From: Citricoccus sp. K5
GTDB lineage: Bacteria > Actinomycetota > Actinomycetes > Actinomycetales > Micrococcaceae
Length of the DNA: 64,000 bases
Direction: 5' to 3'
Assembly: GCF_902506195.1 (NCBI RefSeq)
Contig: NZ_LR732817.1
Span: 885,147 to 949,146, forward strand
The notes under the pieces were generated by a model, which did not search any database, was not told the origin of the DNA, and worked only from the letters and a program-made list of their open reading frames with translations. The position numbers were made by a program, and so were the translations under genes. The first letter of the stretch is position 1, and every line of letters starts with the position of its first letter. This document shows positions 28,701 through 36,281 of this stretch, in pieces.

Positions 28701-29941
28701 TGGCGCTCGACTTCACGGCGCTGGACTTTGAGACGGCCAACGGATTCCGCGGGTCTCCGTGTTCCGTGGGCCTGGTGCGGGTCCGCAACGGCCAGCCGGT
28801 GGAACGCGCGTATTGGTTGATGAGGCCGCCGGCAGGCTTCGACCGGTTCGACTCGCGGAACGTGGGAATCCACGGCATCACGGCGGCGCAGGTGGCCGGC
28901 GCTCCGCGATTCGCCGAGGTGTTCGGGGATATGGCGGACTTCATCGGCTCCGACCCCCTCGTGGCACACAACGCGGGTTTCGACATCGGGGTCATCGAAT
29001 CAGCCCTCGAGGTCTCCGGCCGAGACATCCCGCGCTTCGACTATGCCTGCTCCCTGGTGATGGCGCGGCGCACCTATGACTTGCCGTCCTACGCGCTGCC
29101 CGTGGCAGCCGTGGAGTCGGGGCATCCACTCGAGAACCACCACGATGCCCTCGCCGATGCTGAGGCCTGCGCCTGGATCATGATCGATGTGCTCGAGAGG
29201 CGGACGGCAGCCCGGCAGCCGGCTGACCTGCAACCGGCTCGTCTGCAATTGGCTGATCCGCAGCTGACGGACCGACCGCTGCTGGAGCTTCCGGACGCCG
29301 GCGTGCACCTCGCGACAAAGCGTGAACCGGCGTCACCGGCCACAACGGGCTCGGCGGACTCAGCGAGCAGAACACTGACCACGCGATCCTCCACCGGGCT
29401 GCTGGAGGCGGGGCTGGCCGAGATCCTGGCCCTCGACGGGGTGCGGTTGCGACAGCTGGAGGCTCGCAGGGCCGGAGCCAGCCCGGAATCCCGTGCCACC
29501 CGGCAGGCCCGCGGGCTCGGGCCCGTCTTCGACTCCACCGTGGTGCTGCCGCACGCCGAACGGATGCCGGATTTGATGCACTGGCCGGATGAGGGGATCA
29601 ACCCCGAGCCTGCCGCCGACGCAGACCCGGCTCATCCGCTGTATGGACACACCGTGGTGTTCACCGGCAACCTGGGCATGCCGAGGCAGGAGGCCAAGAA
29701 CCGGGCCGCCGTGTGGGGCGCACGTACGGGCAGCCGCGTCAACGCGCAGACCACCATGTTGGTCGTCGGCGACGGCTTCCGCGCTGAGGACCTTGGCGCG
29801 GCAACGCGCGGCGGAGCGATCGGGCACCGCAAGACGCGGGACGCACTGGCCCGCCGTCAGCAGGGTCAACATGTGGAACTCGTCTCCGAACCGGAGTTCC
29901 TGCAGATGCTGGATGGCAACTGGCCCGACGCCGCGGTGTAG
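28700..29941 (+). CDS. DEDDh 3'-5' exonuclease fused to a BRCT domain
   Basis: A 413-residue protein. The DnaQ-like exonuclease occupies about residues 1-170 with FTALDFETA (D9, E11), NAGFDIGVIE and HHDALADAEAC. A variable linker rich in QP/LQ repeats follows. The C-terminal BRCT domain (about 310-410) contains HTVVFTGNLGMPRQEAKNRAAVWGA and TTMLVVGDG. The domain pairing resembles actinobacterial DNA polymerase III epsilon-like proteins; a role in repair proofreading is inferred. Confidence 0.87.
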   Translation: MALDFTALDFETANGFRGSPCSVGLVRVRNGQPVERAYWLMRPPAGFDRFDSRNVGIHGITAAQVAGAPRFAEVFGDMADFIGSDPLVAHNAGFDIGVIESALEVSGRDIPRFDYACSLVMARRTYDLPSYALPVAAVESGHPLENHHDALADAEACAWIMIDVLERRTAARQPADLQPARLQLADPQLTDRPLLELPDAGVHLATKREPASPATTGSADSASRTLTTRSSTGLLEAGLAEILALDGVRLRQLEARRAGASPESRATRQARGLGPVFDSTVVLPHAERMPDLMHWPDEGINPEPAADADPAHPLYGHTVVFTGNLGMPRQEAKNRAAVWGARTGSRVNAQTTMLVVGDGFRAEDLGAATRGGAIGHRKTRDALARRQQGQHVELVSEPEFLQMLDGNWPDAAV

Positions 29942-30014
29942 TGGACTCTGGCAGCCACACAGTTGCCATGCTCCAGTCGCGCGCCCTGACGCATCGCGTT
30001 GGCTCGGTCCACGC

Positions 30015-31841
30015 CTAGGCCCGCCAGTACCGGTTGCGCAGGGGCGTCCTGAACGGATCCAGATAGGGTGCGGGGATGAACCAGGGGACGCCGTCGTCTT
30101 CGACGCTGATGTCCCAGGAACCGCTGTGGACCGCGTGATGATGCCGACTGCAGAGCAGCACCCCGTTGTCCACGCTCGTCGGCCCGCCGTGGGTCCACCA
30201 CTGGATGTGGTGTACCTCGCACCATGGCGCGGGCATCGTGCAGCCGGGTGACGCGCATCCGCCGTCGCGGGCCGTGATGGCCCGACGGAGTCGATGTGGA
30301 AAGAGGCGTTGGGTGCGCCCCACGTCCAGGATCTGTCCTGGGCCGCGCATGACCACGGGCAGGATGTCGGCGTCACAGGCGAGGGTACGTACGGTGCTGG
30401 GACTGATCGGGCCGGTGAAGGCCGCCTCCGATCTGTAGGTGCCGAGGTCGAGTGGGAGCATGCCCGGCTCGCCGGGTGGGTCTGGTGGTTTCCGTGGGTC
30501 GGCCGATCTGGATTCGGGTGGGGAGGTTCCGGCGGTGGAATCCTGGCTGCTCCCGACCTGACCGGCGAGTGTCTCGTAGTCGATGGTCACCATGACCAGA
30601 GGGCGGTTTCCGCCGGACGACGGCAGGCCGTTGCCCTCGACCAATGCCAACGCCCCCATGAGGGCGGAAGTCAGGCCGTCGAGTTGGCGCTGGTGACGGG
30701 ACCTGCGGTCGACGGACATGACGTCGGCGTCTGGCCAGAGACCTGCTCCATTTGAGAGACCCGGGACGGGAGCCTCCACGGCCGACGTTGTACTGCTGGT
30801 GGCCTCGCCACCGCCCTGGGTGCCTGCGTCGTGCATGCCTTCGTCTTGCGCGCCACCGCCCTGCGCGCCACCGCCCTGCGCGCCCTCACCCATCGCGCGG
30901 GGGTTGGTCGCGGCGCCGGCGATGGTGCTGAGGACCTCGTGCTGGAGGTCGTCCGCAGCGATCTTCCACAGATGGAAGCCCCGTCGCTTGCCCCGGTAGG
31001 AGAGTCCTTGCTGGACGGACGGGACGGCGTCGGACGGCTCTGCCCCATCCGGGTTGAGCGCGTGTTGGGCCCACTGACGCCAGCGGGTACAGGCATGTCG
31101 CATCAACTCCGGGTCCAGGACGGTGGCCTGGGCCGTCAGAGTTTCCTCGCCCCGGGACAGCCAATCCGCGGTCAAGGACGCGTCCGCGTTCGTCGCTTCG
31201 GCATCCTTTTTCGTCTGCTCCAGGGCAGTGGAGATCAGGTCGAGAGAGCATGGGTCGAGATGCCCCCGCAGGAAGGCCTCGGCCAGGACGGGGTAGGCGG
31301 CACTGCGCTGGTGACCGGTGATCTCTGGGACCGGCGGCTGGACCTGCTGGGCACGGTGGATGCGTCTGCGTGCCTCCGGCCGGGGAATCCGCAGGGTCTT
31401 CACCATCCAGTCCGGGGCATCTCGAAACGGCCTGGCCCCTCCAGGGATGCCGAGCAACGGCTCGCGGAGGGAACCCTCACCCATGGCATGGGCGGCATGA
31501 CCGGCCAACGACGTATGTACCGCTGTCAGAAGACGTCCCAGATCTTCGACCCTACGGTGGATGACGGGTAGCGAACCGGTCGCAAAGGTCTCCGGTGCCG
31601 CCACGAAGTCGGGGCCGTGGGATGACTCTCCCGGGGCGATCGGTGCGAGGGAGGTCAGCCCGGACCAGTCTGCATCGGTGGGTGGCGGGATCACGCGTTC
31701 GAAGGCATCGACCGTGGTGGGGCCGGACAGGCGTTCAGCCAGTAGCTCCAAGGCGTGGCGAGCGATATCAAGGACCTCCGGAGTGGCCCACTCAGCCAAC
31801 TCACCCAGGCCATGAGCGGGTTCACGCTCCTCTGCTGTCAT
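30015..31841 (-). CDS. DUF222-HNH endonuclease (13E12-repeat type)
   Basis: A 608-residue protein with an N-terminal DUF222 helical domain and a C-terminal HNH nuclease domain: CASPGCTMPAPWCEVHHIQWWTHGG...NGVLLCSRHHHAVH, with cysteines and histidines intact. The middle carries Gly/Gln/Ala repeats (GGGAQ units). This family is present in many divergent copies in Actinobacteria (the 13E12 repeats of M. tuberculosis) and behaves like a selfish or mobile gene. GGAAGGAGGTG before the ATG is the strongest ribosome binding site in the window. A LexA-like site lies 40 bp upstream. Confidence 0.9.
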   Translation of the reverse strand: MTAEEREPAHGLGELAEWATPEVLDIARHALELLAERLSGPTTVDAFERVIPPPTDADWSGLTSLAPIAPGESSHGPDFVAAPETFATGSLPVIHRRVEDLGRLLTAVHTSLAGHAAHAMGEGSLREPLLGIPGGARPFRDAPDWMVKTLRIPRPEARRRIHRAQQVQPPVPEITGHQRSAAYPVLAEAFLRGHLDPCSLDLISTALEQTKKDAEATNADASLTADWLSRGEETLTAQATVLDPELMRHACTRWRQWAQHALNPDGAEPSDAVPSVQQGLSYRGKRRGFHLWKIAADDLQHEVLSTIAGAATNPRAMGEGAQGGGAQGGGAQDEGMHDAGTQGGGEATSSTTSAVEAPVPGLSNGAGLWPDADVMSVDRRSRHQRQLDGLTSALMGALALVEGNGLPSSGGNRPLVMVTIDYETLAGQVGSSQDSTAGTSPPESRSADPRKPPDPPGEPGMLPLDLGTYRSEAAFTGPISPSTVRTLACDADILPVVMRGPGQILDVGRTQRLFPHRLRRAITARDGGCASPGCTMPAPWCEVHHIQWWTHGGPTSVDNGVLLCSRHHHAVHSGSWDISVEDDGVPWFIPAPYLDPFRTPLRNRYWRA

Positions 31842-31881
31842 GACTCTGCACCTCCTTCCGTCCGGTCGCTGCCCCTCGTTC

Positions 31882-31897
31882 TAGTACATATATTCGA
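31882..31897 (-). promoter_or_regulatory. LexA/SOS-box-like site before the DUF222-HNH gene
   Basis: On the minus strand the site reads TCGAATATATGTACTA. It matches 13 of 16 positions of TCGAAC-ATAT-GTTCGA, the actinobacterial SOS box form TCGAAC-N4-GTTCGA. The first half-site differs at one position, the second at two. It is also the most AT-rich spot in the promoter and so may simply be a -10 region. Confidence 0.4.
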
Positions 31898-32017
31898 TCA
31901 CGAGCGACGGACGAGATAAGCACCCTCCACGGAAAGGTGGATGACTGAGCGAGAAACTCAGGGTGTGGAGTACTGCGGCTGGAGAAGCGGACGCAGCGGA
32001 CGGTGAGAACGGTGGAC

Positions 32018-32965
32018 TCAGGACTCCGAAGCGGGCTCAGGTGAGACCGGGGCTGAGCCGATGGCCAGTCCCTTCTCAGCGGCGGCCGTGCGGATCGCAT
32101 TGATGACCAACTCGAGCGGCGGTCGGCGTGTGGGGGTAGTCCGATAGGCGATGGAGACCGTCCTCATCACCGGTTCCTCCAGGGCGATGATGTCGACTCC
32201 GTCCGGGATCAGCTCCAGCGCGAGATCGGACACCAGTGTGACCCCGAGTCCGCCGGCGGCCATGGCCAGGGCGGTGGGCTGTTCGGCCACGGTGTGGACG
32301 ATCCTCGGGTCGAAGCCCTTCTGGTGGCAGGCGATGCGGACCGCATGGCCGAAGTGGTCGCTCTCCCGGGCCAGGATCCAGGGATAGTCGGCCAGCTGCG
32401 CCAGCCGCACCGTCTCGGAGGGGATCATCCCTGTGGGGACGGCGGCGTGGAGCCGCTCCACGGCGATGACCGTACGGGTCAGGTTGGGGTCCCAATTCAC
32501 CGGAGTCACCGAGTAGTCGATGACGAAGGAGAAGTCCAAGGTGCCGTCCTTGACCGCACCTGCCGTCTGCTCGGGATCCAACTCCACGGTGCGGACCTCG
32601 ATACCGGGATACCTCACCGCCAGACTGGACAGGGCCTGCGGAACGAGGCTGGAGGCCACGGAAGCCCAGACACCCGCGGTGAGACGCGCCGTCACCCCAT
32701 TCTGAGCCTGCTCCAGGGCCATCGTCGCCCGGTCCACCGAGCCGAGGATCTGCTCGGCATGCTCGGCGAGGACGAGCCCCAGGTCCGTGAGCAGCAGCCG
32801 GCGGCCGTGCCGCTCCACGAGCCGGGCGCCGACGTCGCGCTCCAGTTGGGCCAACTGCTGGGACACGCCGGACGGGCTGTAGTGGAGGGCAGCCGCCACG
32901 GCGGTCACGGTGCCGCGCAGGTGCAACTCCCGCAGCATCCTCAACCGACGCAACGACAACTCCAT
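32018..32965 (-). CDS. LysR-family transcriptional regulator
   Basis: A 315-residue LTTR. The winged helix-turn-helix is at the N-terminus (LRMLRELHLRGTVTAVAAALHYSPSGVSQQLAQLERDVGARLVER), followed by the linker helix and an effector-binding domain from about residue 90. ATG 32965 is chosen because TATGCT ends 7 nt before it; ATG 32977, four codons upstream, has GGAGG at 9 nt and is a real alternative. It is divergent from the dehydrogenase gene, a classic LTTR layout, so it probably controls that gene or the island. Confidence 0.88.
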   Translation of the reverse strand: MELSLRRLRMLRELHLRGTVTAVAAALHYSPSGVSQQLAQLERDVGARLVERHGRRLLLTDLGLVLAEHAEQILGSVDRATMALEQAQNGVTARLTAGVWASVASSLVPQALSSLAVRYPGIEVRTVELDPEQTAGAVKDGTLDFSFVIDYSVTPVNWDPNLTRTVIAVERLHAAVPTGMIPSETVRLAQLADYPWILARESDHFGHAVRIACHQKGFDPRIVHTVAEQPTALAMAAGGLGVTLVSDLALELIPDGVDIIALEEPVMRTVSIAYRTTPTRRPPLELVINAIRTAAAEKGLAIGSAPVSPEPASES

Positions 32966-32972
32966 GGGCGTC

Positions 32973-32978
32973 AGCATA
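32973..32978 (-). promoter_or_regulatory. -10 box of the LysR gene
   Basis: TATGCT on the minus strand within CCGCCCCTATGCT, 7 nt before ATG 32965. The 11-mer CCGCCCCTATG recurs at the racemase-pair promoter at 36111-36121. Confidence 0.45.
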
Positions 32979-33194
32979 GGGGCGGGCCTCCATCGCCGGG
33001 GAGATCTTGCAGTCCCGGTACACGGCATCGTGCAGGAACCGGCGATAGACGCCAGCGGCAACCCCCTCCACGCTGGGAGTACGAGCCGGAGCCGATCCGG
33101 CGGGAACCGAACATTCACCGAAGCACGCACCGGAGCACACGCCGGAGGGCGAACCGCTGCGGGACCAACCGTGAACTCGATGGAGGTGGCGGGT

Positions 33195-34487
33195 ATGACC
33201 CTGATCCAGAACCCTGATGGCAACCGAACGCACTACGGCACGAGAGGACCGGCGCGCGGCACCCGGCCAGGGACCCTGCCCGGTAATCCACCGGGGGAGC
33301 CGTTCACCCGTCCAGATCCCTTCGACCGTCCGCCGGAGCACGAGATCACGTGGACCGATCCGGTCACGGGCGCCCAGGGTTGGCTCGTGGTGCACACCCT
33401 GGTCGGTGGCATGGCCACGGGGGGCACCCGCATGCGAGCCGGCTGCACCCGGAATGAGGTCGCCGACCTGGCACGCTGCATGGCCACCAAGACCGCGGCG
33501 TTCGGCCTGCCCGTCGGCGGGGCCAAGGCGGGCATCGACTGCGATCCGCGGGACCCGGACGCGCTGGGCGTTCTGGAGCGGTTCTTCGCGCACATGCGGC
33601 CGTGGCTCGAGAACTCCTGGGTGACCGCCGAAGACCTCGGAGTCTCCCAGTCGGACCTTGACGCAGTCTTCACCCGGCTGGGGTTGGACCAGTCCTTCCA
33701 CGCCGCCATCCGGCGCTCGCCGGACCCGGTCGCCACCCTGGGCCGCGTCCGGGCAGGACTGGACACCGTGGACCGGGACGGTCTGCCGCTGGGGGACGTG
33801 ATCGGCGGCTACGGGGTGGCACAGGCCTGCCTGGGGACGGCGGCCGCCCTCGGATGGGAACCCACGCGGACCACGGTGGCCATCCAGGGCATCGGCACCA
33901 TGGGCGGCGGGGCCGCGTGGTACCTGCATGAGGCCGGAGTCCCCGTGACCGCGATCGCCGACGCCGCCGGCACCCTGTTCTGCCCTCGCGGCTTGGACAT
34001 CCCGGCCCTGCTGGCGGCCCGCGACCACTACGGCGAGATCGACCGGGCGACGGTACCGTCCGGCGTCGAGCTGCTGCCGCGCGAGGCGGTGCTCGCGGCA
34101 CCGGCCGACATCCTCGTCCCGGCGGCGGTCTCCTATGCCCTGGGGGTCGGGTCCGTGGCGCACGTCGCGGCCCGGGCGGTGGTCGAGGCAGCGAACTCAC
34201 CCACGACGCCGGACGCGGAGGAACGCCTGGCAGTGCGCGGGATCCCGGTGATCCCGGACTTCGTGGCCAACGCCGGCGCGGCGGCCTGGGCGTGGTGGTT
34301 GCTGCAGGGACAGGTCGGCACGGACCCCGAGGACTCGTTCCGGCGCCTGCGGCAGGAGATGCAGGGCAAGGTGGCCTACATGCTCGCGGAATGGAGCGGC
34401 GCCAGGATGAGTCCCCGGCGCAGTGCCTGGGGATTCGCCAGCGCCAACCTGGAGGCGCTCGCCGGTCGCCAGATCACCATTCCCTAG
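33195..34487 (+). CDS. Glu/Leu/Phe/Val dehydrogenase
   Basis: An NAD(P)-dependent amino-acid dehydrogenase of 430 residues, interconverting an amino acid with its 2-oxo acid and ammonia. The catalytic region is GGTRMRAGCTRNEVADLARCMATKTAAFGLPVGGAKAGID, where the usual GGAKGGI reads GGAKAGI. The dinucleotide-binding motif is VAIQGIGTMGGGAAW, and AANSPTTPDAEE is the conserved Asn region. Substrate choice cannot be read reliably. GGAGGTGG lies about 5-6 nt upstream of the ATG. Divergent from the LysR gene with 229 nt between the starts. Confidence 0.88.
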   Translation: MTLIQNPDGNRTHYGTRGPARGTRPGTLPGNPPGEPFTRPDPFDRPPEHEITWTDPVTGAQGWLVVHTLVGGMATGGTRMRAGCTRNEVADLARCMATKTAAFGLPVGGAKAGIDCDPRDPDALGVLERFFAHMRPWLENSWVTAEDLGVSQSDLDAVFTRLGLDQSFHAAIRRSPDPVATLGRVRAGLDTVDRDGLPLGDVIGGYGVAQACLGTAAALGWEPTRTTVAIQGIGTMGGGAAWYLHEAGVPVTAIADAAGTLFCPRGLDIPALLAARDHYGEIDRATVPSGVELLPREAVLAAPADILVPAAVSYALGVGSVAHVAARAVVEAANSPTTPDAEERLAVRGIPVIPDFVANAGAAAWAWWLLQGQVGTDPEDSFRRLRQEMQGKVAYMLAEWSGARMSPRRSAWGFASANLEALAGRQITIP

Positions 34488-34498
34488 CCGCGTCGGGC

Positions 34499-34521
34499 GC
34501 TGCCGCATCAAGTTCGGCAGC
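34499..34521. terminator. Hairpin between convergent genes
   Basis: GCTGCCG (34499-34505) and CGGCAGC (34515-34521) form a 7-bp stem with a 9-nt loop, 11 nt after the dehydrogenase stop and about 50 nt after the convergent racemase-family stop. No T-run follows on either strand. Confidence 0.4.
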
Positions 34522-34572
34522 AACGCCCGCTCTCGGTTTCAGGCACCGCCTCAACGGGCACCGCCGGCACCA

Positions 34573-35301
34573 CTACACCTGCGTGAACAACGCGCCCAGC
34601 CGGTCCGAGACCACCGACGATCCGGCCAGCCGGAGACCGTGCCAGATCGTGACCTGGTTGGCCGTGAGGACGGGCTTTCCCAACCGGTCCTCGATTGCGG
34701 TCAGCACGTCCAGCGTGTGCATGGCCGTGTCCGGGATGAGCAGGGCCTCGGCGGCCGGATGGTCGTTCTGCAGGGCCAGATCCATCACTCGGGCGCCGTC
34801 CAGGGAGCCCACCTCCGCCGCCGTGTCGATCCCGGCACTGCCCCGGGCCACCACCTCGATCCCCGCGGCCGCCAGGAAGTCGGTGAAGAGCACCGCCACC
34901 TCCTCCGGGTAGCTGGCCGCCACAGCCACCCGTCCCACGCCGAGCGCGGCCACGGCGGCCACGAACGACTGCGACGTGCTCGCCGCCGGCACCCCGGCTG
35001 CCTCGGCCAGCTGGTCGGCCTGCTGGCGAACGCCCTCGTGGCCGTAGACGAAGCTGCCGGAGGTGCAGGCCCACATCACCGCGTCCACCGGGCCCACCGC
35101 GTCCGCTGCCACGGCGGCGAGCAGCCGCGAGACCCCCTCCGCGAGCTTCTCCGGGCTGCCCAGATCGAGGAGTTCCGGAACCGCGTGGAGGTCGGTGCCG
35201 TAGACGTGCGCGAGCGGCAGGCGCATGCCGAGCAGGCTCGCCGCCGCCGGGTATTCGTCCTCGGCCGCATGATCCGGGTAGATGATGCCGATGGTGGTCA
35301 T
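34573..35301 (-). CDS. Asp/Glu racemase-maleate isomerase family protein, second Cys replaced
   Basis: A 242-residue member of the superfamily that holds maleate isomerase, arylmalonate decarboxylase and Asp/Glu racemases. The first catalytic cysteine is C79 in WACTSGSFVYGHEG. The position of the second cysteine reads LIPDTAMHT, with Asp at residue 191 by alignment to the adjacent paralogue through LGKPVLTANQ. A two-cysteine racemase or isomerase mechanism is therefore not possible in the usual form. Its ATG overlaps the stop of the upstream paralogue (ATGA), so both are made together. Confidence 0.85.
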   Translation of the reverse strand: MTTIGIIYPDHAAEDEYPAAASLLGMRLPLAHVYGTDLHAVPELLDLGSPEKLAEGVSRLLAAVAADAVGPVDAVMWACTSGSFVYGHEGVRQQADQLAEAAGVPAASTSQSFVAAVAALGVGRVAVAASYPEEVAVLFTDFLAAAGIEVVARGSAGIDTAAEVGSLDGARVMDLALQNDHPAAEALLIPDTAMHTLDVLTAIEDRLGKPVLTANQVTIWHGLRLAGSSVVSDRLGALFTQV

Positions 35302-36056
35302 GAGGGGGATTCCTCTCGGAAGACGTCGGCCAGCCAGCGGCCCGGGCCGACCATCGGCAGGCCCATGCGGCCGAGGCAGGCCCAGACGGTCAGTTGATTT
35401 GCGGTCAGGACGGGCTTGCCGAGCCGGCGTTCGAGCGGTTCGACAATGTCATAGGTGGGCAGGTTGGTGCAGGAGACGAAGACGGCCTCGGAGTCGGGGG
35501 TGTCGGCTGCGAGGATGAGCTCGGCCACGGTGCGGTAGTTGACCCGCCAGATCCCGCCGCCCAGGCCGAGGTAATGGCTCTGCGGCACGGCCACCCCGAG
35601 TTCGCCGAGGAAGGCGACCAGGCGGTCCGTCAGGTCGGCGTCGTAGGGGGTGATCACCGAGACCCGCCGCAGCCCCAGCGCCCGCACGGCCTCCGCCAGG
35701 GCGCCGGAGGTGGTGACGGCGTCGGGAGCTCCAGCCTCCAGGATGGACCGGCGGAGCTCGGACTCGTACCCGAGCCCGTGGATGAAGCTGCCGGAGGTGC
35801 ACAGGTAGGCCACGACCTCGGGGTCCACGCCGAGCACGTCCCGGGTGGCCGATTGCATGTGCCGCTTCTCGGAGACGAGCTCGGCCATCTCCAGGCTAAC
35901 CGGGACCGGCTCGAAGGGCGTCCGGGCGAGGTGGAGGCTGACGTCCAACGGCGTCCACCGCCACAGTTCCCGCTCCAGGGCCAGGTCGAAGGGGGCGATC
36001 ACACCGATGCCGCGCTGGGTCACGGGACCGTCGAAATCGATGTCTGACAGGTCCAC
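35298..36056 (-). CDS. Maleate isomerase/Asp-Glu racemase family protein with both cysteines
   Basis: A 252-residue paralogue of the downstream gene. Both catalytic cysteines are present: C86 in YLCTSGSFIHG and C196 in FVSCTNLPTYD, followed by the shared LGKPVLTANQLTVW. By family it could isomerise maleate to fumarate, racemise an acidic amino acid or act on a substituted dicarboxylate. The GTG start has GAGGG upstream and a TATGAT -10 about 50 nt upstream. Confidence 0.87.
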   Translation of the reverse strand: MDLSDIDFDGPVTQRGIGVIAPFDLALERELWRWTPLDVSLHLARTPFEPVPVSLEMAELVSEKRHMQSATRDVLGVDPEVVAYLCTSGSFIHGLGYESELRRSILEAGAPDAVTTSGALAEAVRALGLRRVSVITPYDADLTDRLVAFLGELGVAVPQSHYLGLGGGIWRVNYRTVAELILAADTPDSEAVFVSCTNLPTYDIVEPLERRLGKPVLTANQLTVWACLGRMGLPMVGPGRWLADVFREESPS

Positions 36057-36108
36057 CGCCGGCCCTCGCCCTCTTCCACGTCAGTCTGCCGAGTTGATGA
36101 TGGGCTGA

Positions 36109-36114
36109 ATCATA
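36109..36114 (-). promoter_or_regulatory. -10 box of the racemase pair, overlapping a small palindrome
   Basis: TATGAT on the minus strand. It overlaps the inverted repeat ATGAT-N7-ATCAT at 36097-36113, which could be an operator. No good -35 is visible. Confidence 0.4.
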
Positions 36115-36281
36115 GGGGCGGCACCGTCCTCGCGACCATGGGCCGGTCACGACGTGTGGGCCCTTCCATCCGCGCAGATCAAACCCCCATAATGCGGGGA
36201 CATGACGGCCGCAAACCTGAGTGTCCGCGAAGCCGTCCGCACGATGTCACCGAACACCATGTCACCTACCGGGAGCTGCAG

